NCBI GenBank assembly: GCA_016191165.1
Contig: JACPPF010000040.1
Location: 1 to 64,000 of the forward strand
Direction: 5' to 3'
Length of the DNA: 64,000 bases
Source: Planctomycetota bacterium
GTDB lineage: Bacteria; Planctomycetota; Planctomycetia; Gemmatales; Gemmataceae
Shown: positions 18,219 to 28,548 of the stretch, piece after piece
How positions within the stretch are numbered: the first letter of the stretch is position 1
Layout: each line of letters opens with the position of its first letter
Program-made: the position numbers and the translations under genes
Notes under the pieces: model-generated
The model's input: the letters and a program-made list of their open reading frames with translations, nothing else
What the model was told of the DNA's origin: nothing
Databases searched by the model: none

Positions 18219-18905
18219 TTATTTGCGAAGCTTCTCGTCCTTGAGCCGCTCGTCCAGCCAGCGGCGATTCTCATCGGAGAGCCGCGTGGCGGGGTCGGCC
18301 GTGTAATCAATCAGTTTGAAGAAGTCAGCCTGATCGTAGGCGCGGGCGACCGCGGCTTGCAGGTCGAGCACCGTGTCGCGGTCGTCCGAGGCGAGCGGCA
18401 CGCGGAAGCGCGGCAGGCGCTTGGGCAGCGTTGCCGAATAAACCTCGTACCGATCCGGGTGCGTCCACCGGGTTACGACCACGGCATAGTCCCAAGTGGG
18501 CGCGGAGTCCTTGGCGCATTCGATCAGCGATTGCCCTTGCAGCACCAGGTCGACTTCCACGACGTTGGCGTTCATTCTGCGGACCTCCTCGCGACGCTCC
18601 AGGTAAACGCGGCGGCCATCGCCGGTGATCTTGTTGCCGGGGCTGATGACCTCCAGAAGCGTGATGAGCCGGCCGTCGGCGCGCTGGCGCACCTCGATGA
18701 ACGCCTCCTTGTGCTCGTCTCGGCGGATCGACGTGAAGAGCGCTTCCTCGCTGGTGTAGATCCGCTCGCCCACGCGGGCGCGGTAGCGGTCCATCAGCCC
18801 TGGTAGCAGCATTTGGTAGAGCGCATGGACCAGGAGAGGCTGAAACGTCGGCCACCTTTTTTCTTCTTCCAGATACGGATCCATGCCCGGAAACGGACTC
18901 GCCAT
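18219..18905 (-). CDS. DUF4058 family protein
   Basis: Product of 228 aa. It begins MASPFPGMDPYLEEEKRWPT, the hallmark N-terminus of DUF4058, a family of unknown function common in cyanobacteria and planctomycetes. Further conserved parts are YRARVGERIYTSEEA, LITLLEVISPGNKITGDGR and VEVDLVLQG; the E...D/E-V-D-L arrangement is reminiscent of a PD-(D/E)XK-like core, but I cannot confirm that. ATG at 18905 follows GGGGGAGAA. Two in-frame codons upstream lack a ribosome site. Confidence 0.88.
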   Translation of the reverse strand: MASPFPGMDPYLEEEKRWPTFQPLLVHALYQMLLPGLMDRYRARVGERIYTSEEALFTSIRRDEHKEAFIEVRQRADGRLITLLEVISPGNKITGDGRRVYLERREEVRRMNANVVEVDLVLQGQSLIECAKDSAPTWDYAVVVTRWTHPDRYEVYSATLPKRLPRFRVPLASDDRDTVLDLQAAVARAYDQADFFKLIDYTADPATRLSDENRRWLDERLKDEKLRK

Positions 18906-19321
18906 AGCGGATTCTCCCCCGGTTGTCTTCTTTCGCTCGAACCGCCACTTAGAAATATAGGCTTGGGTCTTCCCCACGGACATCCCTGCCTCATGTTTCA
19001 CCTCGCCATCTTCGACCGTTCTTGCGAGGCGGACACGTGCACGACGGAGGCCTTTTTTTCCATGCGGTTCAGGCCCTATGAGTCGCGCGATCCCATTCGT
19101 TTATACCGTTTCCGGGGGCCCACTTTCAAGGGCCGCTTATTTCTTTTCCATGCCGGTCCGAAATTGGCTTGACACGACCGAAGTCAAGTAATACTGAGTG
19201 AATATTCCATCAACAAAATGGAATACGATCGCGACGCCAGACTTCTTCATTCTAACGGAGAAGGCAAGTCCGGAAAACAGGCGCTGGCTTTCGTTTCCTT
19301 CACCCACGGGACGTATTTCTG
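18906..19321. other. Divergent intergenic region upstream of speA
   Basis: About 415 bases without a convincing gene. TTGACA at 19169-19174 is a consensus -35 element. A TAATACT-like -10 lies 14-15 bases further on, which is shorter than ideal, so a speA promoter here is possible but not firm. No riboswitch fold is evident. Confidence 0.35.
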
Positions 19322-21229
19322 ATGGAACTGATCGATCAGTGGAAAACACAGGATTCCCTGGACGTCTACGAAATCAACTACTGGGGCAAGGGCTATTTCG
19401 GTGTCAACGGCCTGGGGCATGTCACCGTCCATCCCAACAAACGGCCCGAAGAAGCCATTGATCTCAAGCAACTCATTGACCAGTTGCAAGATCGCGGCAT
19501 CCAGCTGCCGATCCTCCTTCGCTTTACCGACATCCTCCGCCATCGCGTCGGTGAAATCCACGAGGCGTTCAAGAACGCGATCAACGAGTACAACTACCGC
19601 GGCGATTATGTCTGCGTTTACCCCATCAAGGTTAACCAGCAACGGCACGTCGTCGAGGAAATCCTCGACTTCGGCCGTCCCTATGGCTTCGGCCTCGAGG
19701 CTGGCTCGAAACCCGAATTGCTCGCGGTCCTCGCCCTGACCAACGGCGGCGAAACGCCGATCATCTGTAACGGTTTCAAGGACGACGAGTTCATCAAGAT
19801 GACCGTGCTGGCGCGCAAGATGGGCAAGAACGTCATCCCCGTCGTCGAGAAATTCAGCGAGCTGGAGCTAATCGTTCGCTATGCCGAAGATCTCAACGTT
19901 CGCCCGGTCATGGGCGTGCGCATCAAGCTTGGCGCCCGCGGCGCGGGGCGCTGGCGCAACAGTGCGGGCTTTCGCTCCAAGTTCGGCCTCACCCTGACCG
20001 AGGCTCTTGAAGCGTTCGATTACCTCAAACAACGCGGCATGGAGGACTGCCTACAGCTCGTTCACTTCCATCTTGGGAGTCAGATCACCAATATCCGCAA
20101 CATCAAGAGCGCCCTGACCGAGGCGTCGCGCGTCTATTGTGAACTACACCGCGTCGGCGCCGGCGTGCGCTATCTCGATGTCGGCGGCGGCCTGGGGATC
20201 GACTACGACGGCTCGCAGACCGATTTTGAATCGTCCGTCAATTACACGCTGCAAGAATACGCCAACGACGTTGTCTTCCGCATCAAAAGCGTTTGCGATG
20301 AATGCGAGGTTCCCTACCCGACCATCATTTCCGAATCGGGCCGGGCCGTGGTCGCCTATCATAGTATGCTGGTTTTCGACGTGCTCGGCGTATCCAACTT
20401 CGACCGCTATACGATCCCGCCCGAGATCCCCGCGGATGCGCCGCAGCAGGTCTCCGATCTTTTTTCGATCTATCGCGATCTGTCGAAAAAGAACATGCTC
20501 GAAGGCTACCACGATTCCGTGCAGGCCATGGACGATTCGCTCAACATGTTCAACCTGGGTCACATCACGATCGAACAGCGAGCCTTGATTGAGCGTCTGT
20601 TCTGGGCTGTGTGCGGCAAGATTTTGAAAATGATGCAAGATCTGGACTACGCTCCGGAGGAGCTGCAAGGCCTGTCGTCGATGCTGTCCGACACGTATTT
20701 CTGCAATTTCTCGGTCTTCCAGTCGATGCCCGACAGCTGGGCGATCAAGCAGCTCTTTCCGATCATGCCGATCCATCGTCTGAACGAACCGCCGACGCGC
20801 CGCGCGGTGCTGGGAGACATCACCTGCGACTCGGACGGCAAGATCGACCAGTTCATCGACCTGCGCGACGTACGCCAGACGCTCGAGTTACACCCCTTCA
20901 ACGGCCAGCCCTATTACCTCGGCGCGTTCCTGCTCGGCGCCTACCAGGAAATCCTGGGCGACCTGCACAATCTGTTCGGCGACACCAACGCGGTCCACGT
21001 TCGCATGGACGAAAACGGCGAGATCGTGCTCGATGGCGTCGTCAAGGGCGACACCGTCCGCGAAGTGCTCGCCTACGTGCAATACAACGCCGACGAATTG
21101 CTCAACCAACTCCGCAAGGACGTTGAACGAGCCGTGCGCGGCAACATGATCACCATTCAGGAATCACGGCAACTCTTGCGCTTCTACGAGTCGGGGCTGG
21201 ATGGGTATACTTACCTGGAAGAGCCGTGA
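19322..21229 (+). CDS. speA: Biosynthetic arginine decarboxylase
   Basis: Product of 635 aa, close to the length of the E. coli enzyme (about 658 aa). It is a PLP-dependent group IV decarboxylase that converts arginine to agmatine for polyamine synthesis. The N-terminus [19 protein letters not shown] and the block [15 protein letters not shown] (PLP lysine about residue 103) are typical of SpeA. Also visible are [11 protein letters not shown], the glycine-rich [12 protein letters not shown], and [14 protein letters not shown]. The start ATG follows a weak GGGA. The next gene, pyrD, begins 68 bases later on the same strand, perhaps co-transcribed. No agmatinase or agmatine deiminase gene is in the window. 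Confidence 0.95.
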   Translation: MELIDQWKTQDSLDVYEINYWGKGYFGVNGLGHVTVHPNKRPEEAIDLKQLIDQLQDRGIQLPILLRFTDILRHRVGEIHEAFKNAINEYNYRGDYVCVYPIKVNQQRHVVEEILDFGRPYGFGLEAGSKPELLAVLALTNGGETPIICNGFKDDEFIKMTVLARKMGKNVIPVVEKFSELELIVRYAEDLNVRPVMGVRIKLGARGAGRWRNSAGFRSKFGLTLTEALEAFDYLKQRGMEDCLQLVHFHLGSQITNIRNIKSALTEASRVYCELHRVGAGVRYLDVGGGLGIDYDGSQTDFESSVNYTLQEYANDVVFRIKSVCDECEVPYPTIISESGRAVVAYHSMLVFDVLGVSNFDRYTIPPEIPADAPQQVSDLFSIYRDLSKKNMLEGYHDSVQAMDDSLNMFNLGHITIEQRALIERLFWAVCGKILKMMQDLDYAPEELQGLSSMLSDTYFCNFSVFQSMPDSWAIKQLFPIMPIHRLNEPPTRRAVLGDITCDSDGKIDQFIDLRDVRQTLELHPFNGQPYYLGAFLLGAYQEILGDLHNLFGDTNAVHVRMDENGEIVLDGVVKGDTVREVLAYVQYNADELLNQLRKDVERAVRGNMITIQESRQLLRFYESGLDGYTYLEEP

Positions 21230-21297
21230 TCCTGGTGTGCGTTGAGCGCTCGCGCGGCGCCATGCAGGCGCTGAACCGGAATGCCAGATGGGAAACC

Positions 21298-22206
21298 ATG
21301 ACCGACCTCACCGTCACGCTCGGCCGGCTACGCCTGCAAAACCCAATCCTCGTCGCGTCGGGCACCTTTGGCTATGCGCGCGAAATGGCGGGCGTGGTCG
21401 ATTTCGCAAAGCTTGGCGGGGTCATTCCCAAGACCGTCACCGCCCGGCCTCGCATCGGGAACAAGCCGCCGCGCACGGTTGAAACGGCGTCCGGCATGCT
21501 CAACGCCATCGGGCTGGATAATGACGGCATCGATCACTTCATCGCTCATCACCTCCCCTACTTGCGCGCGTTGCCGACCGCGATCATCGCCAACATCGCG
21601 GGTAAAACCGCCGACGAGTTTGTCGAGATGGCTGCCAGGATCGGGAAGGAAGCGGGTGTCGCGGGTTTGGAGTTGAACCTATCCTGTCCGAACGTCTCGG
21701 GCGGCGCCGATTTCGCAACCGATCCTGAGGTGACGCGGCGCATCGTTGCGGATGTGAAGAACACATGCCCCCTGCCGATCATTGCCAAGTTGACGCCGAA
21801 CGTGACGAACGTCGTGCCGATCGCCCAGGCCGCCGCGGACGCGGGGGCGGACGCGGTGTCCCTCGTCAATACGTTTGTTGGCATGGCGATTGACTGGCGC
21901 AAACGCAAACCGATCCTGGGCAACGTCACCGGAGGCTTGAGCGGCCCCGCCATCAAGCCGCTGGCGCTGCGTCTTGTCTGGCAAGTCGCCCGCAACGTCC
22001 GCATTCCGATCATCGGCGTCGGCGGCATCGCCAACGTGAATGACGTGATGGAATACCTCGTCGCGGGCGCGTCGGCCGTGCAAGTAGGCACGGCCAACTT
22101 CTTCGATCCAACTGTCTCCGCACGCCTTGTCGATCAACTCCACGCGATCTGCGCTGAACTTGGCGTCGGCTCGATCGCCGAGATTGTGGGTTCGCTGCAA
22201 ACGTAA
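21298..22206 (+). CDS. pyrD: Dihydroorotate dehydrogenase (class 1)
   Basis: Product of 302 aa. It oxidises dihydroorotate to orotate in pyrimidine synthesis. The FMN-barrel motifs are clear: [32 protein letters not shown] (catalytic Cys near residue 131, as in class 1), [24 protein letters not shown] and [15 protein letters not shown]. Length and Cys point to cytosolic class 1 (1B-like), which usually needs the PyrK subunit; no pyrK is adjacent. The start is ATG at 21298; upstream in-frame codons are possible, but the protein aligns from [16 protein letters not shown]. Confidence 0.93.
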   Translation: MTDLTVTLGRLRLQNPILVASGTFGYAREMAGVVDFAKLGGVIPKTVTARPRIGNKPPRTVETASGMLNAIGLDNDGIDHFIAHHLPYLRALPTAIIANIAGKTADEFVEMAARIGKEAGVAGLELNLSCPNVSGGADFATDPEVTRRIVADVKNTCPLPIIAKLTPNVTNVVPIAQAAADAGADAVSLVNTFVGMAIDWRKRKPILGNVTGGLSGPAIKPLALRLVWQVARNVRIPIIGVGGIANVNDVMEYLVAGASAVQVGTANFFDPTVSARLVDQLHAICAELGVGSIAEIVGSLQT

Positions 22207-22351
22207 TTGGCAAATGTTCCGTGACCCATGACGGTCCGATCGATCTCGTCCTCGATTCCCAGGATTCCTGGTGGCTTCGCGCGTTCCCAAAAGGGGTGCA
22301 TGTGACGGGTGGTAAGACCCCTGGTACTCCCATGCGAACCACGCAGCCGGG

Positions 22352-24655
22352 TCAGGCCGCCCGGTCGACCGGCTGGTCCTCGGCCGCATCGTAGACGGCT
22401 TTTGCCAGCGTATCGACTTCGTCTTGCATTCGCAGGCGCTGATGGTCGGCCTGGCGTTGTATCATCTCCAGGTCGGCAATCCGCTCCTCAAGCTGGTTGG
22501 TCCGGGCACGAAGTTCAGCGTGTCGTTGATCGAGTTGAGCGCGTTCCTCGGTCAGCCTGGATTCGCCCTCCGTCAGTTGTCCAAGCCCCTCAACCAATTC
22601 GGCGCGAGCGGGATCGAGCTTGGCCAACTCTTTCCGAACGTACTCGCGTTCCTCTTTGGCGGCCCGGATCAGGCTGGCGTTTAGCGTCAGCCAGCGGCGA
22701 CGCAAACGCTCCACGCGGCGCTGCGCTGACGGGTCCTTGGCCCGAAAGAATATCTCCTGGCGGTACTGCTCCACCATGAGCGACTTCTCCGCCAGGCCGC
22801 GTTTTTCGACGTCGAGATCCTGGCTTTTTTCGAACCACTTCAGGCGTTCCGCCTGGGCCTCCTTGCGCACCTGTAAAAGTTGAGCGCGGCTCGCGCGCAA
22901 ATCCTGCACTTCCTGCTGCCGACTGCGATTCCACCGTTGGCGGATATTCGTCAGTTCGGCGAATTGTTCAAGGAGAACCGTCTCTTTGCGGGCCAGGGCG
23001 GCGAATTTGGCCTGGTAGTCCTTCTCGAATCCCTCCGCATGGGTTTTCATCTGGGCGCGGGCGATCATGAGCTCCTGGCGCATCTCCTCGAGGTCGCGCT
23101 GGCGCTGCACCAGGAAATGATCCGTCGCGTCGGCCTGGCGCCGGCGCTCGGCAAGTTTGGTTTCCACCCCATGCAGGTGCTGGGCGAGGCCTTCCAACTC
23201 GGCGGCCGCCTGCTCGCGCTGATCCTGCCAGGCCTGCTGAACCTCGGCCAGGCGCGCGTATTGTTCAAGCAAATGAACGCGCTGGTCGGCCAACTCCGTG
23301 GCCAACCGCTCCAGTTCCTCGACGCGCTGGCTGGTCCAATCGACCTCGACCGGCGCAGGGTTTTCCGTCGTCGCAGGTGAATCGTCCAGAACTTCGACGG
23401 CGCTTTCAATCGGCGCTTCCTCGTGCTGGTCCATCGACTCGGTCTGCGTGGCTTCGGACACAACGGGCAGCCCGGTGCGCAGCCAGGCCTCGTTGCGTGC
23501 GATGGCTTCCTGCTGCTCCTCGATTCGTTTCCGCTGGTGGGCGATGCGATTGTTCAGGCCATGCAACTCGGTGCGGAAGGTTTCGACTTGTCGCTCCCAG
23601 GCAGCCTTTTCTTGCTGGACAACCTGGCGGGCCTGCTGGGCCTTTAGCTCCGCATCCGCGATTTCCCGGGAGCGTGTTTTCAGGGCCATCATTTCCAGGG
23701 AACGCCGGCGGCGCCAGGCTTCCTGATCCCGCTTCAGGGCGGTACGTCCGTCCTGCAATTGGCGTGTGCTCAATTCGCGTTCGGTGTTGAAGCGAAGAAA
23801 CTCTTGCTCCAGGGCCTGTTCCTGGACGCGCAGGAGTTCGCGCTCATCGTGATAGGTGTTCGCCTCGGACTGGATACGCCTGGCCACCTTTTGGTATTTT
23901 TCCTTTTCAGCCGCCCACTGCTTGCGCCAGCGAACTCGCAAGCGCTGGTAAACCTGGTCGATGCGCTGACGGTCTTGAGCAATCTTTTGCCTTTCGCGGT
24001 CCAGTTCCTGCCGCGCCTCGAGCGTTTCCCGCTCGAAACTCGCCCGGTGCTTTTCGTGCTCATTTTTTTCCTTTCGCAACGCTTCCCGCTCGGCCTTGGT
24101 GTATTCCCCCCAAACCTGGACCTGACGTTGCTTTTCGGCGAGATGAGCGGCCAGCTGGGATTCTTGATGGTGCAGATCGTGGCGGCGTTTTTCAAGCCGG
24201 GCCTCTTCTTCTTCGAGGGCAATCTGCTGAGCAGCGATGGCGGCAGCCTGAATGCGAAGGGATTCGCGAAGTTCATCCGTGGGCGGCTCGTGGTTTGCCG
24301 AGCCCACGTTTGTCGGCGCGGAAAGCTCGACGCGGAATTGAAACGGGCCGACCTTGACAACGTCCCCCGATTTGAGCAGCGAGTTCTCGATTCGCTCGCC
24401 GTTAAGCCAGGTCCCCTGCTCGCTGTTCAGATCGCGCAGATGCAGACCGTCCGGGCCATGCACCAGGACACAGTGAAGGGCGTCCACGCCGTTTACGTTC
24501 AATCGAATGTCGCAGCCTTCGCCCCGGCCGATGAACGTCGTGGGAACGCCCAACGGCCGGCGCGTACCGGCCTGCCGGCTGTTCTGCAGCACAAGTTCGC
24601 CTGCCGACGCCGATGTTGCCGCGCCCGATGGCTTGTGCAGATTGGCCGCTTCCAT
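22352..24655 (-). CDS. FHA domain protein with very long coiled coil
   Basis: Product of 767 aa. An FHA phosphothreonine-binding domain occupies about residues 38-112 (TTFIGRGEGCDIRLNVNGVD, LNSEQGTWLNGERIEN). Almost all the rest (about 140-760) is highly charged heptad sequence rich in Glu, Gln, Arg and Lys, with only short interruptions around residues 395-440, so it should form one of the longest coiled coils of the window. No signal peptide or membrane helix is seen. It is likely a cytoplasmic scaffold that reads Ser/Thr kinase output, since planctomycetes have many such kinases; this role is inference. ATG at 24655 is preceded by GAGGG; an in-frame upstream extension is unlikely. Confidence 0.85.
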   Translation of the reverse strand: MEAANLHKPSGAATSASAGELVLQNSRQAGTRRPLGVPTTFIGRGEGCDIRLNVNGVDALHCVLVHGPDGLHLRDLNSEQGTWLNGERIENSLLKSGDVVKVGPFQFRVELSAPTNVGSANHEPPTDELRESLRIQAAAIAAQQIALEEEEARLEKRRHDLHHQESQLAAHLAEKQRQVQVWGEYTKAEREALRKEKNEHEKHRASFERETLEARQELDRERQKIAQDRQRIDQVYQRLRVRWRKQWAAEKEKYQKVARRIQSEANTYHDERELLRVQEQALEQEFLRFNTERELSTRQLQDGRTALKRDQEAWRRRRSLEMMALKTRSREIADAELKAQQARQVVQQEKAAWERQVETFRTELHGLNNRIAHQRKRIEEQQEAIARNEAWLRTGLPVVSEATQTESMDQHEEAPIESAVEVLDDSPATTENPAPVEVDWTSQRVEELERLATELADQRVHLLEQYARLAEVQQAWQDQREQAAAELEGLAQHLHGVETKLAERRRQADATDHFLVQRQRDLEEMRQELMIARAQMKTHAEGFEKDYQAKFAALARKETVLLEQFAELTNIRQRWNRSRQQEVQDLRASRAQLLQVRKEAQAERLKWFEKSQDLDVEKRGLAEKSLMVEQYRQEIFFRAKDPSAQRRVERLRRRWLTLNASLIRAAKEEREYVRKELAKLDPARAELVEGLGQLTEGESRLTEERAQLDQRHAELRARTNQLEERIADLEMIQRQADHQRLRMQDEVDTLAKAVYDAAEDQPVDRAA

Positions 24656-24808
24656 GCCAATACCCTCGTTTGCCGATAATCTCGTGATTCGCCTTTCTTT
24701 ATCGGCCCGGCAATGCTTTCCAGTTGAACGAGGGAATCCGATTGGTAAAGCTGGCAAAGTTGTTCCAGACATCTTGTCCGGCTGGGCAGATTGGGGAAGA
24801 TGGCCCAG

Positions 24809-24862
24809 CGAGCCTGAGCGCCAGAAGGGCCGTTTGGCGCCCTTCGCTGGCGTTCAGGCTCG
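24809..24862. repeat. Inverted repeat between minus-strand genes
   Basis: Arms of about 22 bases (CGAGCCTGAGCGCCAGAAGG... and ...CGCTGGCGTTCAGGCTCG) with an 8-base centre. It lies just downstream of the DUF1501 stop (24876, minus strand) and may stabilise or end that transcript. Confidence 0.75.
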
Positions 24863-24875
24863 GAGGGATTGCAAA

Positions 24876-26270
24876 TCAAGACAGGCTGGGGATGGGAGGG
24901 ATTTCACCCAGGCGAGCGATGGCGCCCAGGGCGGGTTGCAAGCGAACCTGGCCCACGTCGAAGGCGGTGTGCAGGATGGTGGAGATCAGGTTGGTCGTGT
25001 TATACGGGGTGTCGGCGGGCTCACCGCCATCGCGGTTGGAACGGCCGATGACACGTCCGCCCGCTGTGCCGCCGCCGTACATCATCAGCGGCGCCAGACG
25101 CGCCCAGTGATCGCGCCCCGCGTTGCGGTTGATCCGCGGCGTTCGGCCCATTTCGCCGCTGCACACGAGCAGGATCTTGTCATCCAGCCCGCGGGCTTCC
25201 AGGTCGGTGATGAAGGCGGCCACGGCGTGATCGAACGAACGGCCCACGGCGGCCATGCCATCGACGACGTTGAGGTTATTGCCGTCGGCATGGAAGTCCC
25301 ACACGCCTTCATAGTCGGCATGAATGGTGACGAAACCGCAGCCCGCCTCGCACAGGCGGCGCGCCATCAACAACAGTTTGCCAAGCGACTTCGCCTGGCC
25401 CGTGTAGTAGCCGCGCCGACCGCGATTGACCTGGCTCCAGTTGTCGCTCGCCACGAATCGGCTCGTGTCGTAAGCGGCGACCAGGCGGGGGTCCTCGCGC
25501 GACAGGTCGAGCGCGTCGGCGACGCGCCCGCTCAGCAGCACCTCGGTTGCCTGACGTTGATGGTGATCGTGCGTTTGATACTCGCGTTCGTTCTGGAAGA
25601 TTCGCTGAAGACCGCCGAGTTGGCCGGCCAGTTCGCGGCGATTCTGAAAACGGTCCGGCGGCAGATTGAGCCGAAGGTTATTCAAAAGCTGCCCGTTGCC
25701 GCCCGGCACGAACGGCGCGTAGCTCGAACCGAGCCCGCCGGTGGCCGCCATGTCGCCGCGCCCGGAACCGCGCGTGACATCGGGACACACCGCCTGCGGA
25801 AAGAGCAGAGCGTTGGTCGGCATGGCTGTCTGGGGATGGTTGGCGCCGGCGACGCGAGAAACCAGGCAGCCGATGTTCGCGTTGAGCGAGGCCGGGCTGA
25901 CGATGGGGATGATGTTGTGCCCCGCGTTGTTCGTTTGATACGATCGTACGACCGTCAACTTATGGGCGAGCCGAGCCAGCTGCTGCATCGTGTCGCCAAA
26001 GTAAACGCCAGGCAACGTCGTCTGCGTGATGCCCGTCATCGTGCGCATGCTTTCGGGCGCCGTCGGCTTGGGGTCGAACGTCTCAAACTGCGGAGGCCCG
26101 CCCTGCTGAAACAGGAAGATCACCGACTTGCCGGTCACGAGATTCGACTGCGCCGCGGTCGCCCTCGCGGCCATCAGTGATGACAAAGACAGCCCACCCA
26201 GCGCCAGCGCGCCTGCGCGTAGCAATTCCCGGCGAGTCAGGAGGGGATTCGTATCGTTGATTGTCAGCAT
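24876..26270 (-). CDS. DUF1501 domain-containing secreted protein
   Basis: Product of 464 aa, the third DUF1501 member of the window and the most divergent. The Tat-like signal is TRRELLRAGALALGGLSLSS (about residues 12-31, twin Arg). The family block reads SGEMGRTPRINRNAGRDHW near residue 372, against WGEFGRTP in the two others. It has an insert with DHHQRQATEVLLSGRVADAL. It starts with ATG at 26270. No DUF1549 partner is adjacent; the neighbours are an FHA protein and mutM. Confidence 0.9.
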   Translation of the reverse strand: MLTINDTNPLLTRRELLRAGALALGGLSLSSLMAARATAAQSNLVTGKSVIFLFQQGGPPQFETFDPKPTAPESMRTMTGITQTTLPGVYFGDTMQQLARLAHKLTVVRSYQTNNAGHNIIPIVSPASLNANIGCLVSRVAGANHPQTAMPTNALLFPQAVCPDVTRGSGRGDMAATGGLGSSYAPFVPGGNGQLLNNLRLNLPPDRFQNRRELAGQLGGLQRIFQNEREYQTHDHHQRQATEVLLSGRVADALDLSREDPRLVAAYDTSRFVASDNWSQVNRGRRGYYTGQAKSLGKLLLMARRLCEAGCGFVTIHADYEGVWDFHADGNNLNVVDGMAAVGRSFDHAVAAFITDLEARGLDDKILLVCSGEMGRTPRINRNAGRDHWARLAPLMMYGGGTAGGRVIGRSNRDGGEPADTPYNTTNLISTILHTAFDVGQVRLQPALGAIARLGEIPPIPSLS

Positions 26271-26478
26271 GATCGTTACTTCTGGCAGGAGGTTCGGGTG
26301 GCGTTGGCGCGAAGCATCGACGCAACGCTGGGGTAGGTATTAAACACAAGTATACCAGAACGGTTTCGCGGCGGTAACGAGGAAAATGGATTTTTTCGGC
26401 GTAGGTTTTTCCCTGGGCACAGCTGGACCGCCAACCGTTTTGGATCAATAATGGAGCCACGACCTGCCGGACAAAACC

Positions 26479-27375
26479 ATGCCCGAGTTGCCCGACATCG
26501 TTGTCTATCTCGATTGCCTCGAACCGCGCGTGCTCGGGCAACCGCTGCAGCGCGTGCGACTGGCGAATCCGTTTCTGCTGCGCAGCTTCGACCCGCCCAT
26601 CGGCGAAACCGCAGGGCGCACGGTAATTGGCCTGCGTCGGATGGGCAAACGCATCGTGTTGACGCTGGAAGGCGACCTTTTCCTGGTCCTACACTTGATG
26701 ATCGCGGGCCGATTGTACTGGAAAGGCCCAGGCGCCAAACCGCCCGGCAAGATCGGGCTGGCGGCGTTTGATTTTCCGACCGGTACGCTCATCCTCACCG
26801 AGGCGGGGAGCAAACGCCGCGCATCTTTGCACCTTGTGCGTGGGGAATCCGACCTCGCGAAACACAACCCCGGCGGCCTGGAGGTACTTGACGCATCCGA
26901 GGCCCAATTCCATGCCGCGCTCACGCGCGAAAACCACACGCTCAAACGCGCACTCACCGACCCGCGCATCTTCAGCGGCATCGGCAATGCCTACTCTGAT
27001 GAGATCCTGCATCGCGCTCATCTGTCGCCGCTGACGTTGACACAAAGCCTTCCACCCGAGGTGATCACGCGTCTTTTCACGGCGTTGCGTGAAACGCTGA
27101 CAAACTGGCTAACCCGCCTGCGCACCGAGGTCGGCGAAGGATTCCCCGAAAAGGTGACCGCCCTTCGCACGGACTTCGCGGTCCACGGGCGATTCGGCCT
27201 GCCATGTCCTGCGTGCAACACCAGGGTACAGCGCATCATCTACGCGGAAAACGAAACCAACTATTGCCCGCGTTGCCAGACCAACGGCAAGATTCTCGCC
27301 GATCGCTCCCTGTCGCGACTGCTCAAGGACGATTGGCCACGCACGGTTGAGGACCTCGAAGGGGAGACAAAGTAG
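26479..27375 (+). CDS. mutM: Formamidopyrimidine-DNA glycosylase (Fpg/Nei family)
   Basis: Product of 298 aa. It excises oxidised purines from DNA. The mature N-terminus MPELPD gives the catalytic Pro2 and Glu3. The conserved Lys lies in RRMGKRIVL (about residue 57). The H2TH region is present ([20 protein letters not shown]). A C-terminal zinc finger has CPAC near residue 240 and CPRC near 263. ATG at 26479 is fixed by the N-terminal motif. The stop is only 11 bases from the convergent argC stop. Confidence 0.93.
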   Translation: MPELPDIVVYLDCLEPRVLGQPLQRVRLANPFLLRSFDPPIGETAGRTVIGLRRMGKRIVLTLEGDLFLVLHLMIAGRLYWKGPGAKPPGKIGLAAFDFPTGTLILTEAGSKRRASLHLVRGESDLAKHNPGGLEVLDASEAQFHAALTRENHTLKRALTDPRIFSGIGNAYSDEILHRAHLSPLTLTQSLPPEVITRLFTALRETLTNWLTRLRTEVGEGFPEKVTALRTDFAVHGRFGLPCPACNTRVQRIIYAENETNYCPRCQTNGKILADRSLSRLLKDDWPRTVEDLEGETK

Positions 27376-27386
27376 GCCAGCATCAA

Positions 27387-28400
27387 TCACAGCAACCCCG
27401 CCTTCTCGTCATACCCAAGCATCCGATTGAAATTCTGCACCGCCACCCCGCTCGCGCCGCGCACCAGGTTGTCCTCCGCGACCAGCACAACGATGCGGCC
27501 GCGCACAACGCGAACGGTCATGTCGATGAAGTTCGTGTAGGCGCTGTCCTTGGTTGCGGGAATCCGCGAAGTCACCCGCACGAAGGGTGCGTTCGCATAG
27601 TAAACGCGGTAAAGATCGAGCAGTTGCGCCTCCGTAAAGGCGCGGTACGGCGTGGCGTAAATCGTCGTGAAGATGCCGCGGTCCATCGGGATCAGGTGCG
27701 GCGTGAAAATCACTTCCACGGGTTCGCCGGCAATGTCCGTCAACGCTTGTTCAATCTCCGGCGTATGGCGATGCTGGCCAACGTTGTAGGCGGCAACGCT
27801 TTCGTTGCACTCGGGGAAGTGGGTCGTCAATTTCGGCGTGCGGCCCGCGCCGGAAACGCCGGATTTTGAATCGATGATGATGTCCGTCACGTTGATGTAC
27901 TTTCCAGCAACCAGCGGCGCCAGGCCGAGGATGCCGGTCTGTGGATAGCAACCAGGGTTGGCGACGAGACGGGCGTTCTTGATCTCGTCGCCATAGATTT
28001 CGGGCAGGCCGTAGACCGCGGCCGCCAGATTGGCGAGGTCGTGATGGCTTTCGCCATACCACTGGGCGTACACGTTCGGATCCCGCAGGCGATAGTCGGC
28101 ACTAAGGTCGATTATGCGGATGTTTCGCTGCAAAAGGGGCGAGATCGCGTCCATGCTGGCCCCATGCGGCAAGCAGCCGAAGACGCATTCGACGCCCCTG
28201 GCGAGTAGCCGCTCGACGTCGAACAGCTCCATGCGCGAGGTGATCCGTCCCGCGAGGCTCGGGTGCGACTCTGCCACGTGCGGCATCTTTTCATCGCGCG
28301 ACGTGACGGCAACGATCTCGGCGTGCGGGTGTCGCAGCAAGATCTTGATCAGTTCAACGGCGGTATAGCCCGTGCCGCCGAGGATAGCGATTTTGGTCAT
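27387..28400 (-). CDS. argC: N-acetyl-gamma-glutamyl-phosphate reductase
   Basis: Product of 337 aa. It carries out the NADPH-dependent third step of arginine synthesis. The N-terminus KIAILGGTGYTAVELIKIL is the dinucleotide-binding loop. The catalytic Cys is in VANPGCYPQTGILGL (about residue 151). DSKSGVSGAGRTPK and TPHLIPMDRGIFTTIYA are also conserved. The start is ATG at 28400; a TTG four codons upstream is possible. Other arg genes are absent from the window, apart from arginine-consuming speA 6 kb away. Confidence 0.95.
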   Translation of the reverse strand: MTKIAILGGTGYTAVELIKILLRHPHAEIVAVTSRDEKMPHVAESHPSLAGRITSRMELFDVERLLARGVECVFGCLPHGASMDAISPLLQRNIRIIDLSADYRLRDPNVYAQWYGESHHDLANLAAAVYGLPEIYGDEIKNARLVANPGCYPQTGILGLAPLVAGKYINVTDIIIDSKSGVSGAGRTPKLTTHFPECNESVAAYNVGQHRHTPEIEQALTDIAGEPVEVIFTPHLIPMDRGIFTTIYATPYRAFTEAQLLDLYRVYYANAPFVRVTSRIPATKDSAYTNFIDMTVRVVRGRIVVLVAEDNLVRGASGVAVQNFNRMLGYDEKAGLL

Positions 28401-28414
28401 GATCTGTCTCAACG

Positions 28415-28436
28415 CCCACAGCCGAACGGCTGTGGG
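28415..28436. repeat. Palindromic hairpin in argC 5' region
   Basis: CCCACAGCCG-AA-CGGCTGTGGG, a 10-bp perfect stem and the same family as 4902-4923 and 28515-28536. Here it lies 15 bases upstream of the argC start and would be in its leader RNA. Confidence 0.7.
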
Positions 28437-28514
28437 ATTTTGTTGTGCAACCTACAAAACCTCGTCTTTTCACTGTACATTGAACTTCATTCTTTGACCA
28501 TTGCACGCCGCTAT

Positions 28515-28536
28515 CCCGCAGCCATTCGGCTGCGGG
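28515..28536. repeat. Palindromic hairpin in amidase 5' region
   Basis: CCCGCAGCC-ATTC-GGCTGCGGG, a 9-bp stem placed 13 bases before the amidase start. Together with 28415-28436 it frames the 148-base divergent promoter region of argC and the amidase. Confidence 0.7.
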
Positions 28537-28548
28537 CGTGAGAGGAAT

